NCBI RefSeq assembly: GCF_015767435.1
Contig: NZ_JADWOV010000253.1
Span: 1 to 37,200 of the forward strand
DNA from: Polaribacter sp. BAL334
Lineage (GTDB): Bacteria > Bacteroidota > Bacteroidia > Flavobacteriales > Flavobacteriaceae
Direction of reading: 5' to 3'
Length of the DNA stretch: 37,200 nucleotides
Below, one piece after another: positions 8,070 to 18,400 of the stretch (positions are counted from its first letter, which is position 1; each line of letters begins with the position of its first letter). Made by a program: the position numbers and the translations under genes. The notes below the pieces were generated by a model that saw nothing but the letters and a program-made list of their open reading frames with translations, was not told the origin of the DNA and searched no databases.

Positions 8070-8077
8070 TATTTTTG
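8070..8077 (+). promoter_or_regulatory. Possible -7 box for the DCC-family gene
   Basis: TATTTTTG matches the TAnnTTTG consensus and lies 27 bases before the ATG at 8105. The TTTG at 8054-8057 is only 12 bases upstream, so the -33 element is uncertain. Confidence 0.4.
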
Positions 8078-8104
8078 TGTGATTTTTAAAATTAAAATAG
8101 CTAA

Positions 8105-8521
8105 ATGATTGATTTCCCAAAAGATAAAAAAATTATTCTCACTGATGGCGTGTGTAATTTGTGCAATAGTGTTGTTTTAAAAATCATCAAATATGATACA
8201 AAAAACACTTTTTTGTTTGCAAACCTGCAATCGGAAGCTGGAAAAGAATTGACCAACTATTTAGGAATTGATACCAAAAAAATAGATGCCATTATTTTGT
8301 ACGAACCAGGAATTGCCTATGAAATTAAAAGCAATGCAGCACTAAAAATCATGCAAAATTTTGGAGGAATTTGGAAATTCACCTATGCACTGCGCATTTT
8401 TCCTGTTGGTTTTCGAGATGTGATTTATGATATTATTGCCAAAAACCGCTATCAATGGTTTGGAAAAAAAGAAAGTTGCATGATGCCAACTCCCGAAATC
8501 AAAGCTAAATTTTTAGATTAA
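8105..8521 (+). CDS. DCC-family (DUF393) thiol-disulfide oxidoreductase-like protein
   Basis: A 138-residue protein with the family-defining DGVCNLC motif at residues 14-20 (Asp14, Cys17, Cys20), a thioredoxin-like fold and a C-terminal YQWFGKKESCMMP segment. Members are predicted thiol-disulfide oxidoreductases, but biochemical roles are poorly defined. The gene directly abuts the HAD phosphatase gene: its TAA is followed at once by the next ATG. The two are therefore probably cotranscribed. Confidence 0.9.
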   Translation: MIDFPKDKKIILTDGVCNLCNSVVLKIIKYDTKNTFLFANLQSEAGKELTNYLGIDTKKIDAIILYEPGIAYEIKSNAALKIMQNFGGIWKFTYALRIFPVGFRDVIYDIIAKNRYQWFGKKESCMMPTPEIKAKFLD

Positions 8522-9178
8522 ATGATACTTCCAAAGCAAATTCAATGCATCATTTTTGATATGGATGGTGTGATTATTGATTCCGAAGAAATCCATAAAA
8601 AAGCATATTTTGAGACTTTTGAAGCAGTTGGAGTGCCTGTCTCTGAAGAATTGTATAAAACATTTACAGGTTCTTCTACTTTGAATGCATTTCAAAAATT
8701 GGTACAGCATTTCAAATTAGACATAAATCCTGAAAAACTGGTATTAGATAAACGTAAGCGTTACGTGAATTATTTTGAAAATGATCCTACCTTACATTTG
8801 GTTTCTGGAGTTGAAGATTTGATAAAAAAAGCCCATCAAAAAGGATTGACATTGATTTTAGCTTCTTCTTCAGCCATGGAAAACATTGAACGTGTTTTCA
8901 ATCGTTTTCAATTGCAAGCATATTTCACTGCGAAAATTAGTGGTGCTGATTTAAAAGCATCCAAACCACATCCTGAAATTTTTGAAAAAGCAGCAATGAT
9001 GTCAGGAATTTCTAAACAAAATTGTGTGGTAATTGAAGATTCTGACAATGGTATTGAGGCTGCAAACAGCGCAGGAATTTTTGTATTTGGATATAAAAAT
9101 CCGTTGGCTGCTGATCAAACATTGGAAAAAGCAGACTTGATTATTGATGATTTAAGAGAAGTTGAAAACTATTTTTAG
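8522..9178 (+). CDS. HAD-superfamily hydrolase, beta-phosphoglucomutase-like
   Basis: A 218-residue HAD subfamily I protein. Motif I is FDMDG (nucleophile Asp13, general acid/base Asp15), motif II is LASSSA (about 118), motif III is the lysine in ASKPHPEIF (about 158), and motif IV is IEDSDNG (about 178). The helical cap after VIIDSEEIHKKAYFETFEAVG is of the beta-phosphoglucomutase/phosphatase type. Substrates in this group include sugar phosphates and pseudouridine phosphate, and the sequence does not decide between them. It ends seven bases before the convergent TerB-like gene, with no clear terminator between. Confidence 0.9.
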   Translation: MILPKQIQCIIFDMDGVIIDSEEIHKKAYFETFEAVGVPVSEELYKTFTGSSTLNAFQKLVQHFKLDINPEKLVLDKRKRYVNYFENDPTLHLVSGVEDLIKKAHQKGLTLILASSSAMENIERVFNRFQLQAYFTAKISGADLKASKPHPEIFEKAAMMSGISKQNCVVIEDSDNGIEAANSAGIFVFGYKNPLAADQTLEKADLIIDDLREVENYF

Positions 9179-9185
9179 GTACAAA

Positions 9186-9518
9186 TTACCCAATAATCTT
9201 CTTTAACATTGCAAACAGATTTTTCTCAAAAATATCCACAGTTCCATCAGCAAAAAAAACATTTTTGATATCTCTTATAATGGCATCTTTTTCTGATTGT
9301 GATAAATTATTTTCAGAAACATACTGCTGAATTTTATCCAACTTTTGGTCTTCAGAATCCACAACTACTTCTGTATGAATTCTGTGAAATGTCTTGTCAT
9401 CAACTTTTGATAAAATAAAATTCAACTCTGCTGAATCTTCAAAATAATCGCAATGAGCCGCATACAAAAGCACGTATGCTAAAAATTCCTCTCTTGTCCA
9501 ATCGTTATTTTTCATCAT
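9186..9518 (-). CDS. TerB-like small protein
   Basis: A protein of about 110 residues starting at the double ATG around 9513-9518 (MMKNNDWTREEFLAYVLLYAAHCD). A longer in-frame start at 9599 lies inside the sulfurtransferase gene and is unlikely. The all-helical sequence with an IRDIKNVFFADGTVDIFEKNLF stretch near the C-terminus resembles the TerB/tellurite-resistance fold, where acidic residues in a DG.vd..E pattern are typical. The start overlaps the end of the sulfurtransferase gene by a few bases, so translation may be coupled. No functional link to tellurite can be shown. Confidence 0.75.
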   Translation of the reverse strand: MMKNNDWTREEFLAYVLLYAAHCDYFEDSAELNFILSKVDDKTFHRIHTEVVVDSEDQKLDKIQQYVSENNLSQSEKDAIIRDIKNVFFADGTVDIFEKNLFAMLKKIIG

Positions 9519-10365
9519 ATATTTCAATGGGTAAATTTGGTAAAGTGCCCCATTCAGTCCAAGAACCATCATAGACTGAATGATTTTTGATTTCTGCAAT
9601 TTCAGTGCTCAACGCTAAAACTGAGGCTGTAATTCCTGATCCACAAGAAAAAACCATGGCTTTATTTGAAGGGTTTTTTGATTGAAAAACCGCTTGTAAT
9701 TCTTGTTTAGATTTCATTTTTGTACCATTCAAAATAGCGGTGTGTGGCAAACTCACTGATTTTGGAATTCGTCCACTTTTCACTTCTTTTCTGGGTTCAG
9801 GTTCTGTTCCGTAAAAACGACCTTCTGAACGTGCATCTACCACCAAGCTTTCATTTGAAGTAAGATTTTCAAGAATATCATTGACAAAAGAAATCTTTTG
9901 TGATTGATAATTTGATGTGAAATTTCCTTCAGAAAGTTTCTTTTCTGTAGGTTTTTCAATGGGTTTATTTTGTGCTTTCCACGCAGGAAATCCACCATCT
10001 AACACTGCAATATTGGTAAATCCCATCAATTGAAACATCCACCAAACTCTTGGACTTGAATAGATTCCTAAATCGTCATACACCACTATACAATGTTCTT
10101 TTTGAATTCCGAATTTCCGAGCTTTCTCCTGAAATTTTTCTGGAGATAATATGGTATTTGGAAAAGGTGCATCAGCATCTGAAAAATCATTCAAATCAAA
10201 AAATAAGGCATTTATGATTTGAAATTTTTCTTCAATTACTTCCAATTTTTTAGCACCAACTTTAGGAATTGTTGCGTCCAAAATAAGAAGTGATGGATTG
10301 TCTAAATTTTGAAACAACCAATCTTCTGAAACTAATGGAGAAGGAACTTGTAAAGACATCGTCAT
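9505..10365 (-). CDS. Thiosulfate/3-mercaptopyruvate sulfurtransferase (two rhodanese domains)
   Basis: A 286-residue protein with tandem rhodanese domains. The first is inactive-like (about 5-125, with CIVVYDDLGIYSSPRVWWMFQLMG). The second (about 160-280) carries the catalytic cysteine at about residue 241 in CGSGITAS. The CGSGxT loop is the one usual in 3-mercaptopyruvate sulfurtransferases. It transfers sulfane sulfur to thiols or cyanide in the cytoplasm. The first ATG at 10365 is one base from the stop of the symporter gene, and a second ATG lies two codons on. The order symporter, sulfurtransferase, TerB-like suggests one minus-strand transcription unit. Confidence 0.92.
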   Translation of the reverse strand: MTMSLQVPSPLVSEDWLFQNLDNPSLLILDATIPKVGAKKLEVIEEKFQIINALFFDLNDFSDADAPFPNTILSPEKFQEKARKFGIQKEHCIVVYDDLGIYSSPRVWWMFQLMGFTNIAVLDGGFPAWKAQNKPIEKPTEKKLSEGNFTSNYQSQKISFVNDILENLTSNESLVVDARSEGRFYGTEPEPRKEVKSGRIPKSVSLPHTAILNGTKMKSKQELQAVFQSKNPSNKAMVFSCGSGITASVLALSTEIAEIKNHSVYDGSWTEWGTLPNLPIEIYDEK

Positions 10366-10366
10366 C

Positions 10367-11692
10367 TTATTTTATTTCATCTAAATTGTCATCCCAATTT
10401 TTAGGTTTTGGGTTCCCTAACTTTCCGATAGAATTTGCAATTAATACTGAAACAGTTGCATCTCCAGTAACATTTACCACAGTTCTACACATATCTAAAG
10501 GCCTGTCAACAGCGAAAATCAACGCCAAACCAATGGCCAATTTATCAGAGGGAAAACCTATAGATTCTAGCACAATAACCAACATTACCATTCCTGCACC
10601 TGGCACAGCAGCTGAACCTATGGAAGCTAATAATGCTGTTAAAATGATGGTTAATTGATCAGCAAAAGTCAAATCGAAACTCAATGCTTGCGCAATAAAA
10701 ACGGCTGCAACAGCTTGATATAAACTTGTTCCGTCCATATTGATGGTTGCGCCAACAGGCAACACAAAACTAGAAACTTCTTTATCAACACCAATATGTT
10801 CTTCTACTCTTTCCATAGTTACAGGCAAAGTTGCGGCACTTGAACTTGTGGAAAAAGCTAATAATTGAGCAGGACTTAATTGTTTTAAAAACCAAAACGG
10901 ATTCATTTTTGTGAAAATACGAATGATGACAATATAGAAAGAAATCATCAGTAATAATCCAATCACCACAGTTCCAGCATATTTTAATAACGCCACTAAT
11001 AAATCAGGATCATCTGAAGAAACAACTACATTTGCCAACAATGCAAAAACAGCATACGGTGCAGAAAGCATGATGATATCTACCATTTTCAGAATTACTT
11101 CGTTCAGTGAATCAAAAAAATCTTTCAAAGGTTTTGCTCTTTTTTCACCAATCAGTAACATAGAAATTCCGAGGAAAATGGTAAAAAAGATGACTTGTAA
11201 CATGGCAGAATTATCAACCATCGCTTTCAAAGCATTGTCAGGAACAATATCTACTAAAAATTGTAATGGACCTGAACCTTTTTGCTTGGATGCTTCTGCT
11301 AATTTTGATTGCACATCTCCACTATTTGCGTAGGTTTCTGTTAATTTTTGAATTGTTTCCTCTGAAATTCCATCTCCAGGTTTTAAAACATTTACCAATA
11401 ATAACCCAATGGTAATGGCAATGACAGTTGTTCCAATATAAATTGACATGGTTTTTAATCCAATATTTTTGAATTTTGAAATGTCTTTTAAATCAGAAAT
11501 ACCCTTTACTAAGGAAGCAAGAATTAAAGGAATTGCGATGAGTTTCAGCAGTTTTACAAAAATTGTCCCAAAAGGATTGATCCAATTGGCAACGAAAATA
11601 GCTCCTCCATCAATGGTTGTCATTCCCAATCCAAAGAGAATTCCGACAATCATTCCTATTAAAATCTTCCAATGTAATGCTAGTTTTTTCAT
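10367..11692 (-). CDS. Dicarboxylate/amino acid:cation symporter (DAACS family)
   Basis: A 441-residue membrane protein of the GltP/DctA family. It has the serine-rich reentrant loop (AFSTSSSAATLPVT, about 280), the NMDGTSLYQAVAAVFIAQ transmembrane motif (about 318), the second reentrant loop (GSAAVPGAGMVM, about 361) and the DRPLDMCRTVVNVTGDA helix (about 398-414), with six or more N-terminal helices. The Arg in MCRT is the position that in related carriers favours acidic amino acids. It moves glutamate, aspartate or C4-dicarboxylates with Na+ or H+. It heads the unit that includes the sulfurtransferase. Confidence 0.94.
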   Translation of the reverse strand: MKKLALHWKILIGMIVGILFGLGMTTIDGGAIFVANWINPFGTIFVKLLKLIAIPLILASLVKGISDLKDISKFKNIGLKTMSIYIGTTVIAITIGLLLVNVLKPGDGISEETIQKLTETYANSGDVQSKLAEASKQKGSGPLQFLVDIVPDNALKAMVDNSAMLQVIFFTIFLGISMLLIGEKRAKPLKDFFDSLNEVILKMVDIIMLSAPYAVFALLANVVVSSDDPDLLVALLKYAGTVVIGLLLMISFYIVIIRIFTKMNPFWFLKQLSPAQLLAFSTSSSAATLPVTMERVEEHIGVDKEVSSFVLPVGATINMDGTSLYQAVAAVFIAQALSFDLTFADQLTIILTALLASIGSAAVPGAGMVMLVIVLESIGFPSDKLAIGLALIFAVDRPLDMCRTVVNVTGDATVSVLIANSIGKLGNPKPKNWDDNLDEIK

Positions 11693-12072
11693 GTGTGTAG
11701 TTCAATAATTATCAGTTTGAAAGGTAAAAAAATAATTAGAATATACAGTATGATTCTCGATTTTATTGAGAAATTCTTAATAAATCACAAAAATCAAGAA
11801 AAAAACTATGGATTTAATTAAAAGTATGTAATTATAAATTGATGAAAGAAAAAGTAATTTTAAAATAGTATTAATATAACTTTTTGGGTGTAATTATTTT
11901 ATTGGATGATAGATTTTTTTTGCCACGAATTCACAAATTGTAAGAATTTCATCACCATAATTGTTTTCATCTTTGATGAAAATTCAAATTTATTGGATTT
12001 GTTGTAATTAAAAATCCTTCAATTCGTGGCAATTTCATTTTAAAATTCAATTACACCTAAAAGGTGAATATA
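11693..12072. other. Intergenic region with palindromic repeat
   Basis: This 380-base gap holds the 113-bp palindromic repeat described separately (11920-12032) and outer complementary arms at about 11882-11901 and 12041-12062. The stretch 11700-11880 is very A/T-rich, with no gene seen. Confidence 0.7.
11920..12032. repeat. 113-bp dispersed palindromic repeat, copy 1
   Basis: The ends are TTGCCACGAATT (11920-11931) and AATTCGTGGCAA (12021-12032), perfectly inverted. The centre carries a TTTTCATC..GATGAAAA hairpin. A second copy of the same length lies at 30941-31053 with the same ends and centre. It resembles a non-autonomous palindromic element. Outer flanks (TTTTGGGTGTAATTA and TAATTACACC-like) extend the palindrome in this copy only. 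Confidence 0.8.
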
Positions 12073-13209
12073 TTATGATACTTTGGTTTTATAACAAGAT
12101 TTATACACTTCTTCATACACAGGCAAGATATTTTGAATGGAGAATTTTTTGGCATGCTCAAGTGCATTCAATTTAAATTGATTCAGTATATCATCGTTTT
12201 TTAAAATAGAAATTGCATTTTTTGCCATGTCATCAATATCCTCTAAATCACTTAAATAACCTGTAACTCCATGAATATTGACTTCTGGCAAGCCTCCTGT
12301 ATTTGTAGAAATTACTGGGGTTCTTGCAGCCATGGCTTCTAAAGCTGCCAATCCAAAGCTTTCTGTTTGTGAAGGCAACAAAAACAAATCAGAATAACAT
12401 AAAATTTTGGTAACTTCTGTACTATTTCCTAAAAAATAAACGCTGTCTTTAATTTTGAGTTTTTTGGTCAAGTTTTCCGCTTTTATTCTTTCAGGTCCTT
12501 CACCAACTAATAATAATTTGGAAGGAATTTCTTTTTGAACTTCATAGAAAATTTTGATTACATCTTCTATTCGTTTCACTTTTCTAAAATTACTAATATG
12601 CGTAATGATTCGTTCCTCTGGCTTTGCCAAAGCATTTCTATTACACTCTTCATCTTGTGCTTTTTCGTATTTTTTGATATCAATAAAATTATAAATTACC
12701 TGAATTTCTTTGTTTACATGAAACAATTCATTGGTAGTTTCTTTCAAATTATTAGAAACTGCAGTCACCACGTCAGAATGATTGATGCTGAATTCAACAG
12801 CTGCTTTGTAGGTTGGATGACTTCCCACTAATGTGATATCAGTTCCATGCAATGTAGTAACCACTTTGATATTGATTCCTTTTTCCAACAACATTTGTTT
12901 AGCCATGTAGGCTGCATAGGCATGTGGAATTGCATAATGCACATGCAACACTTCTAAATGGTATTTTTTGACCACTTCCACCATTTTACTAGACAACGCC
13001 AATTCATAAGGCTGGTATTGGAACAATGGGTATTCTTCAATCAATACTTGATGAAAATGCAATTTGTGAGATAAAAAATCCAAACGAACAGGCTGATTGT
13101 ATGTGATAAAATGCACTTCATGACCATTGTCTGCCAAAGCCATTCCTAATTCTGTTGCCACTACTCCACTTCCTCCAAATGTTGGATAACAAACAATACC
13201 TATTTTCAT
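12073..13209 (-). CDS. bshA: N-acetyl-alpha-D-glucosaminyl L-malate synthase (bacillithiol biosynthesis)
   Basis: A 378-residue GT4 glycosyltransferase with a GT-B fold. The BshA-type N-terminus MKIGIVCYPTFGGSGVVATELG is followed by the EVLHVHYAIPHAYAAYMA stretch, TTLHGTDITLVGSHP, and the C-terminal nucleotide-sugar site (PSQTESFGLAALEAMAARTPVISTNTGGLPEV). It joins UDP-GlcNAc to L-malate in the first step of bacillithiol synthesis. The ATG at 13209 is preferred over the GTG at 13236, because family members begin with MKIGI. It stands alone on the minus strand. The other bsh genes are not in the window. Confidence 0.93.
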   Translation of the reverse strand: MKIGIVCYPTFGGSGVVATELGMALADNGHEVHFITYNQPVRLDFLSHKLHFHQVLIEEYPLFQYQPYELALSSKMVEVVKKYHLEVLHVHYAIPHAYAAYMAKQMLLEKGINIKVVTTLHGTDITLVGSHPTYKAAVEFSINHSDVVTAVSNNLKETTNELFHVNKEIQVIYNFIDIKKYEKAQDEECNRNALAKPEERIITHISNFRKVKRIEDVIKIFYEVQKEIPSKLLLVGEGPERIKAENLTKKLKIKDSVYFLGNSTEVTKILCYSDLFLLPSQTESFGLAALEAMAARTPVISTNTGGLPEVNIHGVTGYLSDLEDIDDMAKNAISILKNDDILNQFKLNALEHAKKFSIQNILPVYEEVYKSCYKTKVS

Positions 13210-13289
13210 TTTTTTTGATTGATTTTTTATGCGCACTTTTTCAGTCGTAAAGATAAAGGTAATCTAACAGTTTCATTCTTAATAAAAAC

Positions 13290-13326
13290 AAAAAAACCTA
13301 CAAAAAAGATTTGTAGGTTTTTTTTT
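13290..13326 (-). terminator. Terminator after gapA
   Basis: AAAAACCTACA pairs with TGTAGGTTTTT around a short A-rich loop, flanked by A and T runs on either side. It lies about 18 bases after the gapA stop and can work in both directions. Confidence 0.85.
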
Positions 13327-13343
13327 ATATAATGCTAGGTTCT

Positions 13344-14357
<1,014 letters not shown>

Positions 14358-14361
14358 TTAT

Positions 14362-15345
14362 TTACACAGACATAATGTCTGAAACTCTTATTAATTCTTT
14401 ATCTATTTTTGATTGTCCTTTGATTGCTTGCTCTAATGGTGTTAAAGCAATTTGATCATTTAACAATCCAACCATATAGTTCGATTTTCCTTCTAGCAAA
14501 GTTTCAACAGCTTTTACACCCATTCTACTTGCTAAAACTCTGTCAAAACACGAAGGACTTCCTCCTCTTTGTAAGTGACCTAACACAGAAACTCGTACAT
14601 CGTACTCAGGCATGTGTTCTTCAACATAATCTTTTAGTTCAAACACATTTTTTCCTGATTTATCGCCTTCAGCAACAATGACAATACTTGATGCTTTTCC
14701 TGATTGTTTACTTCTATTTAAGGATTCTACCAAACGCTCTAAACCTAAATTTTCTTCCGGAATTAAAATTTCTTCAGCACCTGCTCCAACACCTGCATTC
14801 AATGCAATATGTCCTGCATCTCTTCCCATTACTTCAATAAAAAATAATCGATCATGAGAACTTGCTGTATCTCTAATTTTATCAATAGCATCAACAACTG
14901 TATTTAATGCAGTATCATAACCTAAGGTATGAGAAGTCCCTGCAATATCATTGTCTATTGTCCCAGGAATTCCAATTACAGGAAAGTTAAATTCTTTATT
15001 AAAAATAATAGCACCTGTAAAAGTTCCATCACCACCAATTGTGATAAGCGCATCAATATTTGCCGCTATCAAATTATTATAGGCTTTTTGTCTTCCTTCT
15101 TTGGTCATAAATTCTTTTGACCTTGCAGATTTCAAAAATGTTCCTCCTTTGTTGATGATTCCTTTTACACTTCGTGCATTCAATTCGATAAAATCACCAG
15201 AAATCATTCCTTGATATCCATGATAAATACCTACACATTCTATTTCGTGATATGAACACGTTCTTACTACAGCTCTTATAGCGGCGTTCATTCCTGGGGA
15301 ATCTCCTCCAGATGTCATGACACCAATTCGTTTTATTTTTTCCAT
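14362..15345 (-). CDS. pfkA: ATP-dependent 6-phosphofructokinase
   Basis: A 327-residue phosphofructokinase. The ATP-site GGDSPG lies at 13-18 and GGDGT at 104-108, where Gly at the 104 position marks the ATP rather than PPi type. The catalytic TIDND is at 129-133 (Asp131), and MGRDAGHIA is about 169-177. It phosphorylates fructose 6-phosphate in the committed step of glycolysis. It is the first gene of the pfkA-gapA unit. The 149-base region upstream, between it and tamB, holds no perfect TAnnTTTG box, so its promoter is not identified. Confidence 0.97.
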   Translation of the reverse strand: MEKIKRIGVMTSGGDSPGMNAAIRAVVRTCSYHEIECVGIYHGYQGMISGDFIELNARSVKGIINKGGTFLKSARSKEFMTKEGRQKAYNNLIAANIDALITIGGDGTFTGAIIFNKEFNFPVIGIPGTIDNDIAGTSHTLGYDTALNTVVDAIDKIRDTASSHDRLFFIEVMGRDAGHIALNAGVGAGAEEILIPEENLGLERLVESLNRSKQSGKASSIVIVAEGDKSGKNVFELKDYVEEHMPEYDVRVSVLGHLQRGGSPSCFDRVLASRMGVKAVETLLEGKSNYMVGLLNDQIALTPLEQAIKGQSKIDKELIRVSDIMSV

Positions 15346-15494
15346 AATATAATAGCGTAAAATTACGGCTTTTTAATGACTTCAACTAAAAAAACTACGA
15401 AAACGTTATAGAGCAAAACCCCTTTGTTTACAAGAAAAAATCATTTAGTTTCGCCAAAAATTTTACATTTAATTGATTGACTTTAATTCATTTA

Positions 15495-18400
15495 TTAATC
15501 TCCTGAAATATTGTTTTTTACTTCTTCTTTTTTACCAGTTTCAACCTTTTTTTCTTCTTTTTTAAACTTTATTTTTCGTCTAATTTTTGTTAATAATTCT
15601 GAAAAATTATTAAAGTTTACTTGATATGTCAAACCAATTCCTTGGGTATATCCTATTTCTTCTGTAGAATATTGAATTTCATTTTGTCTGTTGAAAATTA
15701 CACCTCTAAAATTTCCTTCTTTATTCAATAAAAACTCCACTTTTACTTCGCCAATTACACTTGATTGTGTTTGCGAACCAACAGGAACTCCCAATTCACC
15801 ATTGATAATAACTCTATCACTTAATTGTGTGCTGAAAGAAACATCCACTTGATCGTCAATGATTAAATTATTGATGTTATTCGCTCCTTGCTGATAATCA
15901 ATTCCTAATTGAAATTTACTATCAGGACTATTTATCAAACTAGAGAAAGCGGCTGCAATAGCACTTGAAGCTGTTCCTGTGATGCTATTATTGATATCAA
16001 ACGAAACACGATCTGGGTTTCTAAACGTTCCAAAAGCCAACAAGGAAATGAATTGCGTTGTTTTTTCATTGATATTATTATCATTTAAAATAAATTCTAA
16101 CTCATTTGCAATGGTTGGATCAACATTCGTTAGTTTGATGTCTAATTCTTGTTTTGAGCTAAATAATCCTCCTGAAATTCGGGTTACCAAATCAATATTT
16201 TCTTTTCTGGTAGAATTGTAATTTTCCAATAAAACTCCAGGATTTGCTTTCGCTTTATAAATGGCAGTTACATCTAAATTAGCTTCATATGGATTTCCAT
16301 TCCAAGAAACTGTTCCTCCTTTTTGAATGATAAAAGGCTTGTTTATGATTCCTCCATACTTAAAATCATACACTCCACTATCAATTGTAAAATCGCCAAA
16401 CATATTAAACATGCCTCTTGTATTGATGCGAATTTGCAAATCTCCTGAACCTCTTCCTGTTAATTTACTTCCATAGACTTCATCAATAACAACTTGTGCT
16501 TCTGCGTCTTTAGTTACCTGAATATCAATATCTAAAGAAAGTCCTTTGATGGCATCTTCTGCTACTTCTCTTTGTCTATCTTCAATTTTTAAAGCGTCTG
16601 ATTTAAAATGAATTAGCCCAAAACTATCCACAGTTTCTATATCTTTTAACGGAACAACAAAAACTGTTTTTGGATTTGTTTTGGCATTTATTTCAATAGA
16701 TAATTGATCTGTAAGACCTGAAATTGTTGCAGTACCATCCATAAAAGCAGTTCCATAAAAAAGGGCTTCTTCTGTATTTTCTGTATCTAAAACCAATAAG
16801 TTTTTTGTGTCAATTTTTAAATCTAAAAACCATTGTTCAAAATTTCTGTGAGAAATATTGCCACTTAAAATTCCACGTGTTTTGTGTTTGGTATCAAAAA
16901 TTTTTAAATCTTCTAGAATAAAGGATTGTTCTAACAAAGAAATCGTTGATTCGCCTTCAAAATCATAATCTACATTCAAATAAGGGAATTTTAATCCTGC
17001 ATTTTTAAGTGTTAAAAAGCCTTCCATTTCAGGATTTCCTAAAAAACCTATCAATGTAAAATTTCCTGAAACATTTCCTCTTAACGAAGAAATTACATCT
17101 TGACCTAAAGGACTGAAAGCATCTAAGGTATAATCTTCCATAAAAACCTCTAAATAAATCAATGGTTTTTTATCTGAAAAATCGAGACTACCAATGGCTG
17201 CAATGCTTCTTACTCTTTCATTACTGATAGATAAATCAACATTGTATTTTTGATAAGAATTATCTCCTTTGATATTGATGGCCAAATCTCCTTGTTTGAA
17301 TTTATTAACCTCAAAATCCTTGATTACTAAAATGGCTTCAGGATTGTAAACATTGTCTTTTTTGATAAAATCAAGATGTCCTGTTACATTTCCGTTCACT
17401 GCCAAACTATCTATTTTTGGCAGAAAACTATCCAAATTCACTTTGTTGAAATCCGCTAGTAAATAAATTTCTTCTGAGCCTTTGAGATTTCCTGTAAATT
17501 CAATTTTTTGTTCTCCTGAAACGATTTTAAATTGGCTAAAATTGAACTCGTCTTTTTTCAAATCAAAGGTGATTTTGTCAATATTTGTCTCATCAGGTTT
17601 GATGGTCCAAGCCGTGTTTTTAAACACAAAAGTGGATTCTTCAAAACCAACTACCGATTTTTTTTCTTTGTTAATTGTATAGAAAAAATCCAAGTTAAAA
17701 TCTTCTTTGTTATTTGGACCGCCTTTAAATTCGGATTTAAAAAACAACGTGTCATTTTCTGTTCTGTTTAATAAATTCAATTTGGAAACATTGTAGTATT
17801 TCGTATTGACTTCAGAGGCTGTTAAATGGGAATTATACAACGGATTTTGATTGTCTGTCCGCAATAAAACATCTTTCAATTCATTGCCATAAGCGTCTAT
17901 TTTAGGCGATGAAATGGTAAGCTTTAATTGATTTTTATTGGATTGAATTTTACCTTTTATTTTGGTGTTATTATCAATAGAAACTTCAGGAAAAAAAACA
18001 GTAATTATTTGATTGTAAATGGTAAAATTAAAGTCAAGATACTGATTTGGAGCAACTTTATAAGGTTCGTAATTGTTGTAAATGCTTCCTAACGCATTTT
18101 GCGAAACTTGGACAATTTCATCAAACGAAAATTTTCCAGTCAAATATCCTTTTGCAATATCTTCCGAATTTACTTCAATTGTTTTGATGGAATCTTTAAC
18201 GGAAGACGTGAATTTAAATTCTTTGAAACTAAATTCTTGTTTTTCATTTGTATAAAAAATATTTTTAAATGTAGCATTTCCAACAATATCATCAAACGTA
18301 TTTCCTTCTACATCAATTTCAATAATTCCTTTCAATTTTGAAATAGAATCTCTTGAAAAGAGATTGGTGTTTTTTAAATTCAAATAGCCAATTTCGGAGG

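Noticed and set aside
9519..9599. N-terminal extension of the TerB-like protein
   Set aside because: The extension lies inside the sulfurtransferase coding sequence; the double ATG at 9513-9518 fits an overlap start.
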